A stretch of 42,981 nt of DNA. Source: Beroe ovata (taxonomy: Eukaryota; Ctenophora; Nuda; Beroida; Beroidae). The position numbers were made by a program, and so were the translations under genes. Below, one piece after another: positions 1 to 10,355 of the stretch. How positions within the stretch are numbered: the stretch's first letter is position 1; each line of letters begins with the position of its first letter. The stretch is from contig CAMPET010000003.1 of the NCBI GenBank assembly GCA_946803715.1, forward strand, positions 181,667 to 224,647, given 5' to 3'. Under the pieces are notes generated by a model. The model saw nothing but the letters and a program-made list of their open reading frames with translations, did no database searches and had not been told where the DNA came from.

Positions 1-95
1 CTCCTCTCCTCTCCTTTCTCCTCTCTCCTCTCCTCTCCTCCCCTCCTCTCTTTCAGTATCAAACCCTTATCCCTAACCCACCCATCCCCCTACAG
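1..95. other. CT-rich intron end before the syntenin exon
   Basis: The first 50 bases are a CTCCT pyrimidine repeat. They run into a pyrimidine-rich stretch that ends in an AG at 94-95. This is best read as the 3' end of an intron of the syntenin gene, with the repeat forming or extending the polypyrimidine tract. Nothing else is visible here. Confidence 0.6.
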
Positions 96-260
96 GACTC
101 ATCAGCGGCTCGTAACGGTATGCTCACAGAGCACTACATTGTCGAGATAGATGCCCGAAATGTAGTCGGACTAAACGACAAGAAGATACTCAAGGTTATC
201 CAGGAAGCTGGACAAAGTGTTACTGTCACTGTCATGCCAAAGTTCGTCTACGATCACATG
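96..260 (+). CDS. SDCBP: Syntenin-like protein, internal exon of the second PDZ domain (partial)
   Basis: Syntenin is a tandem-PDZ scaffold that binds syndecan tails and phosphoinositides at the plasma membrane and in exosome formation. This exon encodes 55 residues in phase 0, from DSSAARNG through LLTEH-like MLTEHYIVEID to VMPKFVYDHM. That matches the end of syntenin PDZ2, including the SSAARNG turn, the NVVGL strand and the final helix and strand. It starts after an AG acceptor at 94-95 and ends at an ATG|GTGAGT donor. The earlier exons lie upstream of the window. The last short exon, which in animals encodes a brief C-terminal tail, was not identified: several AG sites between 340 and 1110 give short open tails, but none resembles the family. 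The next gene is on the opposite strand. Confidence 0.85.
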
Positions 261-1537
261 GTGAGTACTGGAACAAAAATATGGAATTATGGATCAGGAT
301 GGGGGTGTGGTTTCGAATGTTCCTGAGAACGCCAGATTTCAATAATCAAGAAAGAATATCACAGTTCGAACTGAATGGAATGTATGACATGTACTATGGT
401 AAATCAATCCCACCACGCGTGTTTCTGTTGATTTGATTTTAATCAAGGTGCGTGAAAAACGAAATAATAGGAAATGTTTTTCTCCACAAGCTCACTGTTA
501 GTGTTAGTATGATGAGATCACACTGTTAAAGAGAATTCATAGGGTTTTGCATAAAAGATCGGAATTAGGTTCCATTCAAAAAAAACGATACATTTACAAC
601 ACCCTTTAGTTAACAAAAGAGTGGTACTGGGTACCATGTGGTGATATACTTATTTCAGCGTACGCAGTTAATAATTCACGCCTCTGTGTGTGTATGTATG
701 TATGTGTGTCTGTGTGGCAGTGTATGTCCGTTTGTGTTAGTGTGTGAATGTGTATGTGTGCACTTTGAGTAATGTGGATTGTGTGTGTCTCTGTGAGTGT
801 GTTTATATGACTTGAGAGTTGGTATCGTTGTGGAGAGATACATGATCAAAACTGAGGATCGGGTAATAAGTTACCCTGCGAGATCCTTCCCTATCCTTTT
901 GACTGGTCACTTAATCCGGGATCGCTTGAAATACTGCCGAATTGAGGTAGATCACAGTATGAATTTCAGGTCTCCGTGCCCCCCTCCCCCCGTGGCCCAC
1001 AAGTGGAACCGAATTTTCTCGGTGTGGTAAAAAGTTAACGATAAAATCAATTGAAACAGTATGAGCCTGATCTTGGTGAAGTTGGAACAACGATGTGGTA
1101 ACCTAATCCAGCGGAATCGAAGTGACTAATACTATCACGAAGTGAATATAATACATCACGCTGAGAACCGGATGGTTTGAGGATTGCAGTATGGCGGGGG
1201 ATATTGTGCCAATGTGCCCCATGAATCTGTCTGAAGTTATTGTCAAGTATGTAATTTGAACCTCATTTTCCGCTTCTGAATCATGAACCGTGGTGTAATG
1301 AACGAGACACGTTGGAAGTGCGGAAGTTGCAGACAAGATAACGGTGAAACACGTGGTACTGTTAGATATTGTGCAGGAAAGAAACCTTCACTACCGTTTA
1401 CAGTTGTGTCTGCTTATAACCAGTGAGGAAAATTGTGAGAAGAAAAACGCAATCACGAAATAAGGGCAAATTGTTCATAAAAGAAATGATAAAATCGTGA
1501 AATAAATCAAAACCATATTGATAAATCGTATGATGTA
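261..1537. other. Intron or 3' end of the syntenin gene, no confident exon
   Basis: The donor at 261 opens an intron whose acceptor I cannot fix. 683-800 is an imperfect TG-rich stretch. A strong acceptor-like site at about 649-658 leads into this repeat and gives only low-complexity sequence. Short alternative tails of 5-8 residues would be possible after AGs near 346 and 1109. No other gene is visible. Confidence 0.5.
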
Positions 1538-1545
1538 GTAATTCG

Positions 1546-2159
1546 CAGAGGCAAATATCTTTCGCGGTGTGTGCGGAATCGCGAAATTTGGTGTTTTCCG
1601 CGACAAACCGCGAAACTTGGCGTTTTCCGCGACAAATCGCGATTTTTTCAAATTCCCGCGATAAATCGCGAATCTGTGCGGTTTTCCGCGATAAATCGCG
1701 ATATTTAAGAGAAATCTAGGGATTTTAGAAGTTGACCAAACGTTATAAAACTTGACCAAACGTTACAGAAGTTGACCAAACGTTATAAAACTTGACCAAA
1801 CGTTACAAAAGTTGACCAAACGTTATAAAACTTGACCAAGCGTTATAGATCACAGTATCTCTAACAAGAATGCTATCTCGATTCATATTGCCACTGTATG
1901 ATTCAATTTGTTGACACCAGATCAGATCATTTGACAAAACGTTTGATCGACAAGATCACGATTTCCATAATTTTAGCCGCGAAACTGCCGCGATTTTCCC
2001 ATTTTAGCCGCGAAATTGCCGCGAATTTCCCAATTTTTGCCGCGAAACTGCCGCGTTTTTCTCAATTTTTACCGCGATGCTGCCGCGAAATTTGACAATT
2101 TTTCATTTCGCGGTGCCGCGAAATTTCGACTTTTTTACCGCGAAAGATATTTGCCTCTG
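1546..2159. mobile_element. hAT-type MITE (non-autonomous DNA transposon)
   Basis: The ends are perfect 23-bp inverted repeats. The left end (1546-1568) starts CAGAGGCAAATATCTTTCGC, and the right end (2137-2159) is its exact reverse complement. The element is flanked on both sides by the same eight bases, GTAATTCG, at 1538-1545 and 2160-2167. An 8-bp target duplication and termini starting CAGRG are hallmarks of hAT transposons. There is no transposase reading frame, so the element is non-autonomous. The interior has clusters of CGCG-containing motifs in both arms (about 1560-1700 and 1976-2136) and a 20-bp tandem repeat (1731-1847). It lies between the syntenin gene and the seven-transmembrane gene. 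Confidence 0.88.
1731..1847. repeat. 20-bp tandem repeat inside the MITE
   Basis: About six units of the form gttgaccaaacgttataaaa occur head to tail. They alternate between two variants, ending TATAAAAC and TACAGAAG/TACAAAAG, so the higher-order unit is 40 bp. This suggests that a dimer was amplified. The repeat lies between the two CGCG-rich arms of the MITE. Confidence 0.9.
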
Positions 2160-2242
2160 GTAATTCGTGACTCATTCAAAATGGATAAATCATAAAATGT
2201 CACCAGCCCGAAAAAAGAACTCTCGAAGTATACTCGCTAAAA

Positions 2243-3832
2243 CTAGATAGGAACTGCAGCCAGCTCCTCATTGTCTAGTGAACTAGGAATACTCGTTGAA
2301 CTAGCGCTACTTCGTGACGGCATCCTGATGATATGAATCTCGCTTGTCTCCTCATTCACCGACAATTCCTTGGTCATGTCCTGCTCTCGTCCCCCTTCTG
2401 TCAGCGATATCTTGTAGCCCTCGCCCGGGGTTTTTATCACGTGTATGAGCGGGGGTGGTGCGGGTTTGGGATAGTATCGGGATAAATCCCGCATGTTGTA
2501 GCATGTGGCGAGGGGCAGGATTAGGATGAGGTCCAAGCACTCTGTTACCAGCACTCCGGTAGTGCCCGGAACTGGGTAGTTATCCGCTCGGAAAAACTCG
2601 AACACGATGATAAACGCCAGGAAGGATAGTATCTCGGCGAAGGCGATACCGACAAGGATTTCCTTGTATTTTATCTGCTCCTTGGCAATCACAAAATGAT
2701 CCCCCACCCCACCATTGTTGTTGTCATTGTTGTTGTTGTTATTGTTGTTATAGTTGTCCATCTCCACTTGGAACTGGTAGCGTACCATCATGAGTCGCTT
2801 GAGATGGAATGCCCAGAACACTGCCAAGACAGCAGCATAAGCTGCAGACACAATGACCACCAGTGGAACCTCCACATAGCTGTCATTGATGACATTGAGG
2901 TAGAAAAAGACGGTGAACAGTACACTTGACAGAGTTGTATAAACACGGGGATTGAATGCAAACTTCGTGTTGTAGATACAGTATCCTGATGCTATGGCCA
3001 GGACTGTCAGGTAGTAAGCCGTGAACTTGGCTGCCTGTGTCAGTGCCATGAAGAAGTGACACACTTCGTACCCCTGCATGACATCATCTTCAGACACCAC
3101 TCTCTTGTAATACAGCGCAGTGGACAGTATGTTCAGGAATTTGAACAGAACAAGGATGTAGATATGGAAGCTGCAGTTCACCCTGAATCTCCAGTACTTG
3201 ACAACCTCGTAGCCTGACTTGATCACGAGGGCGCCGTACACCACGGTCAATAGCCCGTAGAGGAGGGGGCTCCATGCCTCGTCCTCTGATAGCCGGGAGT
3301 TCTCGTTGAGGAAAACACCTGTGTACTCGCACCTGTATGTCCGCACCACGTAACTCTGCCCGAGGAATGAGAGTGCCACCTGGGGTGCCGTGTAGACTGG
3401 GCATGTCCTCACCCGGGCAACTAGGCTCTGTGGTTCTGTTATCGTGGTGTTGTATGCCCATGACATCGGCCCTGTTTGCTTGATCTCGTCTATAGAGCAG
3501 TGGTGGTAGAAGTGGTACTCCTGGTAACACATCCCCCAGTCAGGGTACAGGTACAACCACCTGGTCTTCACCTTCTCCTCGCATAGGAAGAGGTTGAACG
3601 CGGGGTTTTGACCCCATGACACGTTACCGGGGAAATTACACGTGACGTGAGCTTGGATCGTGCCGCCCGCTCCGAACTTGAAAGTCCGTTCTTGTACGTC
3701 GAATAGGTATCCGGCCGTATTGTCGTTGTACACATCGAATCTGAAGCGGTGTTTGAATGTGCGGGTTGTCACTGGGTGAAGTGTGAGAAGAAGTACCATG
3801 AGTGTGATGGGCGTGGTTGCTGGTAATGCCAT
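2243..3832 (-). CDS. Seven-transmembrane protein with large N-terminal ectodomain (GPR180/TMEM145-like, tentative)
   Basis: This is a single uninterrupted 529-residue frame, unlike its intron-rich neighbours. It starts with a signal peptide (MALPATTPITLMVLLLTLHP) and an ectodomain of about 190 residues. The ectodomain has a TRTFKHRFRFD strand, cysteines and several N-x-S/T sites. Seven hydrophobic segments follow, near residues 190-210, 221-241, 254-283, 297-313, 320-342, 393-412 and 426-446. The tail is cytosolic and rich in Ser and Glu. The architecture (ectodomain then a seven-helix bundle) fits the GOST/intimal-thickness-receptor group that includes GPR180 and TMEM145. I see no classic rhodopsin DRY or NPxxY motif. 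A poly-Asn run (eight Asn, then Asp and three more Asn) lies between helices 5 and 6. The family assignment is inference; the membrane topology is read from the sequence. Confidence 0.6.
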   Translation of the reverse strand: MALPATTPITLMVLLLTLHPVTTRTFKHRFRFDVYNDNTAGYLFDVQERTFKFGAGGTIQAHVTCNFPGNVSWGQNPAFNLFLCEEKVKTRWLYLYPDWGMCYQEYHFYHHCSIDEIKQTGPMSWAYNTTITEPQSLVARVRTCPVYTAPQVALSFLGQSYVVRTYRCEYTGVFLNENSRLSEDEAWSPLLYGLLTVVYGALVIKSGYEVVKYWRFRVNCSFHIYILVLFKFLNILSTALYYKRVVSEDDVMQGYEVCHFFMALTQAAKFTAYYLTVLAIASGYCIYNTKFAFNPRVYTTLSSVLFTVFFYLNVINDSYVEVPLVVIVSAAYAAVLAVFWAFHLKRLMMVRYQFQVEMDNYNNNNNNNNDNNNGGVGDHFVIAKEQIKYKEILVGIAFAEILSFLAFIIVFEFFRADNYPVPGTTGVLVTECLDLILILPLATCYNMRDLSRYYPKPAPPPLIHVIKTPGEGYKISLTEGGREQDMTKELSVNEETSEIHIIRMPSRSSASSTSIPSSLDNEELAAVPI

Positions 3833-4705
3833 GATCTCATCCTGTGAATTTTGTCAAATGAACAAATCAATGATTATGGGCGTGATAATATTTGTGTCAA
3901 ACGATTTAATAATTGGGATTGTGTTTCAGATCAAACATCTTGGGAGTTCACTCAAGAAGCACATGGACCACTCTGATCCAGCCGAGTTTTGAAAAGAGTA
4001 AGCCATGGACAACAATAACTTTTGAAGACTATTTCATTCTTTCGAAAATTCCAACTACCAAAATTTGAGCTATGAACTTTTGTGTGTTTTTGTAGAAAAA
4101 AGAGAAATAAATAGTAATATTCAAAAAAAGAAATACGGTTAATAACTGAGCTATAATGCATTGACTTAATGTATTGGTTCGAATCGAAGGATGTCAAAGA
4201 AAGATACGCCTTCTTGCCAATTTTTTGCACAACGGAATTTTTGCATGATACCTTGATTCTTGTTTATTCTATTTTTTGGTTGATATATTTTACGCCAACC
4301 ACTTTCGCAATGTGATCAGAAGAACCTTACTTTTTTGCTGTGCGCTACCTCTATAAGTATTATTTCACCCAAAATCTAAACAATTCGATTGGTGTTCAAA
4401 CCGAAAATAAACTTCCTGTTGACGCACAATTTTACAAAGTTTTAACAAACTTTGAAGCACCAATTGAGTTTCTCAGAAGTGATCCATTTGAGCTTAGAAC
4501 TTTGTAGATGTTGATCCAAAAATAAATTCTCTGTTGCTACTTAACAATGTGCCATATATGATATCTTCAATGTCAATTTTACAATCGATAAAAGTTGTCA
4601 TTCATTCATCAGTGCTAAATAATCTTCAAACGTAAAGATTGGAAATAAAATCTCTTTTCAACCGTTACTCGTATAATACACTCGGCCCTCTCCGACGCAA
4701 CTCGA
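3833..4705. other. AT-rich intergenic stretch
   Basis: This stretch lies between the start of the seven-transmembrane gene and the stop codon of arginase, both on the minus strand. It should hold the promoter of the first and the 3' UTR of the second. I see no further coding exon, tRNA or repeat. Confidence 0.6.
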
Positions 4706-6002
4706 CTACGACACAATTTCTCTCATGACCCTCATGATAGACTCCACTGTTTTCTCCACATCCCTCTCGTCACCAACCAGAGGATTGAACTCCACTATAT
4801 CCATGGAAACGAGATTCCCCGTTTCCTTGATTCTCCGTATGAGTTTCACCACATGGGAGATGGTGATCCCCTGTGGTGCGGTTGTTCCCGTACTGGGACA
4901 CTCTGAAGGGTCCACTGCGTCTATGTCAAATGAGATATGCACTGGGTAGTCGAGCAGCTGTTTCTCTTCGATAAGCTCGCTGATTATCGTACTCGACCCT
5001 GTGAGTGAGGGGTTGCAAATTGTGTGAATCTCAACATTGAAACCATGGTTATTTCTGTGACCTTGTGGCACGTTTTGATCTCACCTCGTCTCACTATCTC
5101 ATCTCTCGTGTAATTCCTGATGTTGTGCTCCTTTAGAATCTTAATTTCCTCCACATCGACGTCCCTCACCCCGATATAAGCTATGTTCTCCAGTGCAACT
5201 CTGCTGCTGTTCTTGTGCACATCGGACAGATCACTGATGTAGTACACGGGCATGCCGTGGAAATTCCCTATGGAGTGGATTGATAGTTTGGGAATTCAGT
5301 GATCAATGATAAATTACTCAGATTGGAGTAAAATTCAACAATATTCCGATATTATTGCAAGTAACGTAGTTGTAGAACTAGCGATCAACCTCAAACCTGA
5401 TGGTGAAGTCTCTGGCGAATTGATATCAGCGTGGGCATCGATCCAAATAACCCTCAAATTTGGGTGTAAATGGTACATTTTCTGAACTGTAGCCATGGAT
5501 ATGGAATGGTCTCCACCAAAGTTTAGGACTGTATCTCCTGCCTTCAAACCCTTTAAATTCGATGATAGTTTTCTGCAAAGTTTGTTCATGTGGTTTGTGT
5601 ATTCTTGTTCTGATAAACTATTCATGTCATTCATGAGCCCATCTTTGTAGTAGTTAGTGATGATTGTCTTATCGGACTCTGATGCCTCATTGGCCATAGA
5701 ATTCATGATGGCAGCACTGTATCTCACTCCTTGTTTCTTCTGCCCCCTCCACAGTGGTAATAGGTTTATGTAAATTGTTTGTTCTTTTGGACAGTGTTTG
5801 CCTCTGGGAGGGTTATTCGATGAAGCAAAATACTTATGTTTTCGCTCGTTTCTCTTCTTCTTCTTCTTCGAAGCACAGCCACCTGAAGTGATGAGCCCCG
5901 TTCAGTTAATATGACATTATGATAGCACAATGACAAAGTGTTGCTGGAACTGCTAAAATGATCGTACCGCGTACACTTACATAGAAAAAAGTCCATCCCC
6001 AT
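4706..6002 (-). CDS. ARG: Arginase (four exons, complete)
   Basis: Arginase hydrolyses L-arginine to urea and ornithine with a two-manganese centre. The model is complement(4706..4998, 5085..5267, 5397..5882, 5981..6002). All junctions are GT-AG and in phase, giving 327 residues, the usual family length. Every manganese ligand is present: His133 in GGDHS, Asp156, His158 and Asp160 in DAHAD, and Asp255 and Asp257 in SFDIDAVDP. The SPSG|NFHG junction across the 129-bp intron restores the conserved substrate-binding loop. The start is a 22-nt exon (MGMDFFL plus one base) whose phase matches the acceptor at 5883. The N-terminus carries a Cys-rich, then Lys/Arg-rich stretch (CASKKKKKRNERK, about residues 10-22) before the fold begins near LPLWRGQKKQGV. 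Exons 2-4 are secure. The first exon rests on splice signals and phase only. Agmatinase is less likely because of the GNFHG loop and overall match. Confidence 0.9.
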
Positions 6003-6636
6003 TTAAAATCACGTCGATATCAAACTGAGTTGTCAAAAAGCAGCATCTTGGACAAAACAATAACGTCTGCCAGAGAATAGTACAGCTATTATTGTCTCAT
6101 TGCCAAGTCACCTTTCTTTTCAATACATGACACTTCACAAGTACTGAAAATCGAAACAAAAACAATTACCGTCCTGTGAAGTTTGACAGTTTTCGATACT
6201 TGTGCTCCTTCATCAACCTAGACAAACAAATTTCTTGATGCTGCTCAATAGCCGGCACTCTTAATGCCTCACAATAGGATAAGACTAATCGAGTCCTGTC
6301 AATGGTCGGTTTACGCAATTTCTTAATCCCATATCCCATCAAATCTATAAATTGCGAAAATGATACGGCCGTTTGCGCAAATTTGAGGGTCTTGTTATAG
6401 AGAAAGATCCATGCGCGTCACGCAAACCAATCTCTCCGGCCTGTGGACAATCTGTGGCAACGTTTCATTGCCCATTTTAGGAGTAAAAAAGCGGCTTGAA
6501 ACAATATCTGTAAAGCGTTTAACCATTACCCAGGTATCAACTGCGAGACTTGATAGGAAGATTCATGAAGCATTGAAACTATTTATTGAAGGCAGATGAA
6601 ATGCAACTATTTATCAACACAATGGTAAAAACACAT
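6003..6636. other. Intergenic region between arginase and eIF2 gamma
   Basis: This 634-bp gap must hold the arginase promoter and the eIF2 gamma 3' UTR. The short open frames here have no recognisable protein signature. No repeat or RNA gene is seen. Confidence 0.6.
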
Positions 6637-9200
6637 TCAAACAGCCATCTTGATTCCGCCTTTGATTGTACCCCACCCGATAAGACGCCAATGTTTGTTA
6701 ATTTTGCGGCTGATAGCCACTTTCTCCCCAACTTCAGTGCACACTGCGCTATTCAGGACAACCTTGGCTCGCTTGTCAGTGCCTTGATCTTTCTTCGTGT
6801 CCCGGATGGCAGAAACTCGTCCACCAGCCGAAAGAGACCCGATATTGACAAGCAGGACTTCGTTCTTGGCCAAGTTCTCCACTTTCGCTCCCTTGGATTT
6901 CCCTTCTGTTCTAACTCCGAGTAGACGTCTCATCAAGTTGTACTGTAGCTCAATCGTGGTGTATATGGGTGGCAGTGAACCTTCTGACCCGATAACCTGA
7001 GAATTGTTCCTGTGTTACAACTGCGTTACATCTGCGTTACATCATCGTTACATCTGTGTTGCTGATGAACTTACATGTCCGACGAGTCTATCTCCAATGC
7101 AAAGAGTGGGGTCGATCTTTGTACCAACTCCAATGAGGCCTCCAGGAACAGCATACTGGAGATCATTGTGCTCTGCGAACATGGATAGAACACGAGACCG
7201 GATGGGGACGCAGTGCAAGTTCCCATCTTCGTCCTTCGTCTGGATACCAGGTCTGACCTGTGATATTCGGTCATGTGATAGAATCAGAATGTAAGCATTT
7301 TGCAATGAACTAGGGATTATGATCAGAATCGAGCCAGAATTTGAACTCTGCACTACTAACCTCAATTTCCTGACCGACTTTCAAAACACCTTTCAAGAGG
7401 GAGCCACCGGCAACTCCACCCTTCAGACTTTCCACTTCACTTCCAGGTTTGTTCACATCAAACGATCTGATAACTATCAACCTGGTGGGAAATCAAACAT
7501 ATTCATACCAATATTATGGTCTGATAACTATCAACCTGGTGGGAAATCAAACATATTCATACCAATATTATGGTCTAACGAAACAGTCGCGCAACTCGCT
7601 CAAATTGGATGAATGTGACAAATTACAAACCTTGGATCAGAAGTGAAATCTCGGAGAGGAATTGGTATTTTCTTCACGATATACTCCGATAGGACCTCTA
7701 TGTTATACTTCAACTGAGCTGATATGGGGATGATAGGCGCGTTCTCAGCAGCTGTGCTCTTCACAAACTCCACTATGTCTCTGTGCTGCTCTGTTGCCTG
7801 CAATAATTGCCTAAATAGTCGCATGTGCCGCTGACAGACTTCAAATTACTGCAAAATTTCACAATCCTGGCGAAATTACCGAGATGTACTTTACCTGCTG
7901 TTCTTTGATAAGGTCTATCTTGTTCTGCAGAATAATGATATGTTTCAGCTCCATAACCTCAATTGCTGCCATGTGTTCAGATGTCTGTGGTTGTGGACAT
8001 GTTTCATTGCCTGACAAAGTACAGCAGTGGTAGAATTGGGTGAACACGCTTCTCACAATTTTATCATTATTTACAGCTACTGCTTTTCTCTTATCAATTT
8101 GGACGTCACTGAGACCCTGTACAACGTACATTGTATGCTATACAGTGTGTACAGATATCATTGTGAACCACGGAATTATGTGGCTTCGGCCTTCGTGTTC
8201 AAACTAAGATATTGGGCACTTTGAGATTAATATGTGCCCTGTGATGGTGTGTCTCTGATAGTGGCTCAATCTTGGTACATATTTCATATACAAGCCACAA
8301 CAATGTGTTATGAGATAGTCCACATATTAAATGGATAAGGTTATGACCTAACGGCAAACGTTCACTGAGATAATGCAAGACGCAAGTGCACAGATAAGTG
8401 TCATGCTTCCAATTTCGGTTTGTATAAGTTTTAGCTCTACTGCCCATAACCATTGGTGAAGTCCGCCCGTTTGTGCGCACTTATATCCGAACCTGCTATG
8501 AGGAGGAGGGCTGCATCCATGATCGCAGCTCCATTCAACATAGTAGCCATAAGAATGTCGTGACCTGGGCAATCAACAAAGCTGACATGACGCAGGAGCT
8601 CAAACTTGCCAGTACAGTTAAGCCTGTCACATGGGAAGGAGTCTTCCTTGATACTTGAAGCAGATCGGTAACAAGTCGGGCGTGGACACTTAGGACTGTT
8701 ACATTTGTAGATTTTAGCATTTGCATACCTGAACAATAAATTAATTGGGTTACGTCTGTTAAAAATGGCAGCAGATGAAGCGGATAAAGGAGTACAATGT
8801 CTATATGATGACTTTTCAGTGACAGTACCCAAGTTTAATTGTAATGTTCTTCTGCAGCTCATTTTTGAATCTCACAGTCTGCACTCCACTGATAGCTTTT
8901 ACAACAGTTGATTTGCCATGAGCTACATGACCAATTGTTCCAATGTTGATTGTTGCTTGCCTGCTGATCACCTGAAACACGGAGATTATATAAATACAAA
9001 CAAATAAAAGGGCATCTGCACAGTCAGAGGAAAGATACAACTTGAATAAATATCAAAATACTGTGCAAATCATTGCTGAATTTGTAATCAATTATAAATT
9101 TTTTCTTGACCTCTGGAGTCAATGGAGTAAGAGTAGAGACGTCAAGAGTTGCAAGGTCTTGCTTTGCCAAGTGAGGCTGAGTAGTTGCCCCACTATGCAT
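6637..9200 (-). CDS. EIF2S3: Eukaryotic translation initiation factor 2 subunit gamma (eight exons, complete)
   Basis: This is the GTP-binding subunit of eIF2, which carries Met-tRNAi to the 40S ribosome. The model is complement(6637..6996, 7075..7257, 7361..7481, 7631..7797, 7895..8010, 8493..8728, 8829..8971, 9111..9200). It is in phase throughout and gives 471 residues, matching the animal length. GTPase motifs are intact: GHVAHGKS at 44-51 (P-loop), DCPGH at 130-134 (switch II), NKID at 186-189, and SAQLKYN in the fifth motif. An EF-Tu-like domain 2 and a C-terminal barrel ending HWRLIGWG follow. The start [16 protein letters not shown] aligns with the animal N-terminus. Five cysteines (87, 92, 97, 111, 116) lie in the zinc-knuckle insert. 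Donors of introns 1 and 3 are weak (GTCAAG, GTTCGG). The 3' splice site of intron 5 lies in a 54-bp tandem duplication. Confidence 0.97.
7466..7573. repeat. 54-bp tandem duplication spanning a 3' splice site of eIF2 gamma
   Basis: 7466-7519 and 7520-7573 are identical 54-base units. On the minus strand each contains a pyrimidine tract and a CCACCAG acceptor. The authentic exon 6 begins at 7481. The copied acceptor would start an exon at 7535, inside intron 5. Confidence 0.95.
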
Positions 9201-10354
9201 CCCTACCACGAGAAAAACTGAATACACTAGAAAACCAGCCAATTGGATATGATACACTATACACATTGGATACAACAGTAGGACATCAAATCATAACAAT
9301 GGCTATACACAATATGTTTTCATAATCTGACAGCTTATTGAAACTAGAAAACCCGCCAAGTGGATGTGATGCACTACCCATATAAAACGAAAACAGGAAA
9401 TTACTTTAGAATGACAGCTAAACGTGACCTGTGATCAAAATTCAACACACTTATTTGAACCAATGATTTTATGAAGGAGCACTTGATCACAATTCGGCCA
9501 TTTTTTCGAATAAACGCAGTTAATGGTGCTTTTCCAGTTGTCTGACTTTCGTTACTTGATTCAATTTGCATAGTGTATTGTTATTGAAAATAACATCATA
9601 TTTCATGTGAGTCAAAAAGAATAACTGCAGAGCAGAGCAACAACTCAAGAGAAATTAGACCGTTGCTAGAATCAGAACCTGCTTACATTCATCCCATTAA
9701 AACGAAAACTAAAACATTATAAAAGCCCATCATCAGAAATGAGCTACTGGTTCACTATTACAGTAGTAGCATGAGTTCATGGCAACACACATTTTACTTC
9801 AAACTCAGCATGTGTATTTGGTGACTAACAACTGGACAAACAAACAACCAAATTATAACATAGATAAAGATTTTATGAAGGAGCACTTAACACCAATTTG
9901 GCTATTTCTTCTAATTAGCACTGTAAGATGATGATTGCCCAGTTGTTTGACATTCCTATTTCTCCTTATCACTTATAATGACAATAAATGCTGACAAACA
10001 ACGTTTTTACCGTGAGTCAAAACAAATGTCATATATAGCCAAAGCCACAAATCACGAGAAATGTGACATTTGCTCGAATCACCTCAGAAATTCTTCATTA
10101 AAGCAGATTCACCAGAAATGAGCTCCAGTTCACTATGGCTCTATTACAGAAGTAGCACGTGTTCATAGCAACATGCTCTTTCTTCACGCACCTCCATCAA
10201 AGGCGGAAACAAATAAATAAATAAATTATTCTACAGGATTATATACAAGATATAATCTGCTCCTTTCTGTGAGCTCTACAGACAATTCTCTTCTACGAAC
10301 TCCTTATTACTTGAATTAACGTCTGACTAGGTATATGAATTGGAAGTTGAATAA
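9201..10354. repeat. Dispersed repeat, copy a, upstream of eIF2 gamma
   Basis: This stretch is repetitive. It contains two related units in tandem, about 9340-9830 and 9840-10200. Both carry GATTTTATGAAGGAGCACTT and a CAGAAATGAGCT...AGTAGCA block. The same sequence recurs as copy b (10356-11460) and, diverged, as copy c (20485-21200). The part next to 9200 should contain the eIF2 gamma promoter and 5' UTR. No coding region is seen. 10213-10354 is unique tail sequence ending at an N. Confidence 0.75.
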
Positions 10355-10355
10355 N
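10355..10355. other. Single N, probable assembly join
   Basis: The base after the N begins a near-copy of the sequence from 9192 onward, including the first codons of eIF2 gamma. The N most likely marks a contig join rather than one unknown base. Confidence 0.8.

Noticed and set aside
649-770. Last exon of syntenin after the strong acceptor-like site near 658
   Set aside because: The frame runs into TG-repeat translation with no resemblance to the syntenin tail.
3090-3530. A 146-residue minus-strand frame
   Set aside because: Alternative frame within the seven-transmembrane coding region, which has clear signal peptide and helices in the main frame.
7466-7573. Possible CRISPR-like direct repeat
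   Set aside because: Only two adjacent identical units with no spacers, in a eukaryotic intron; it is a tandem duplication.
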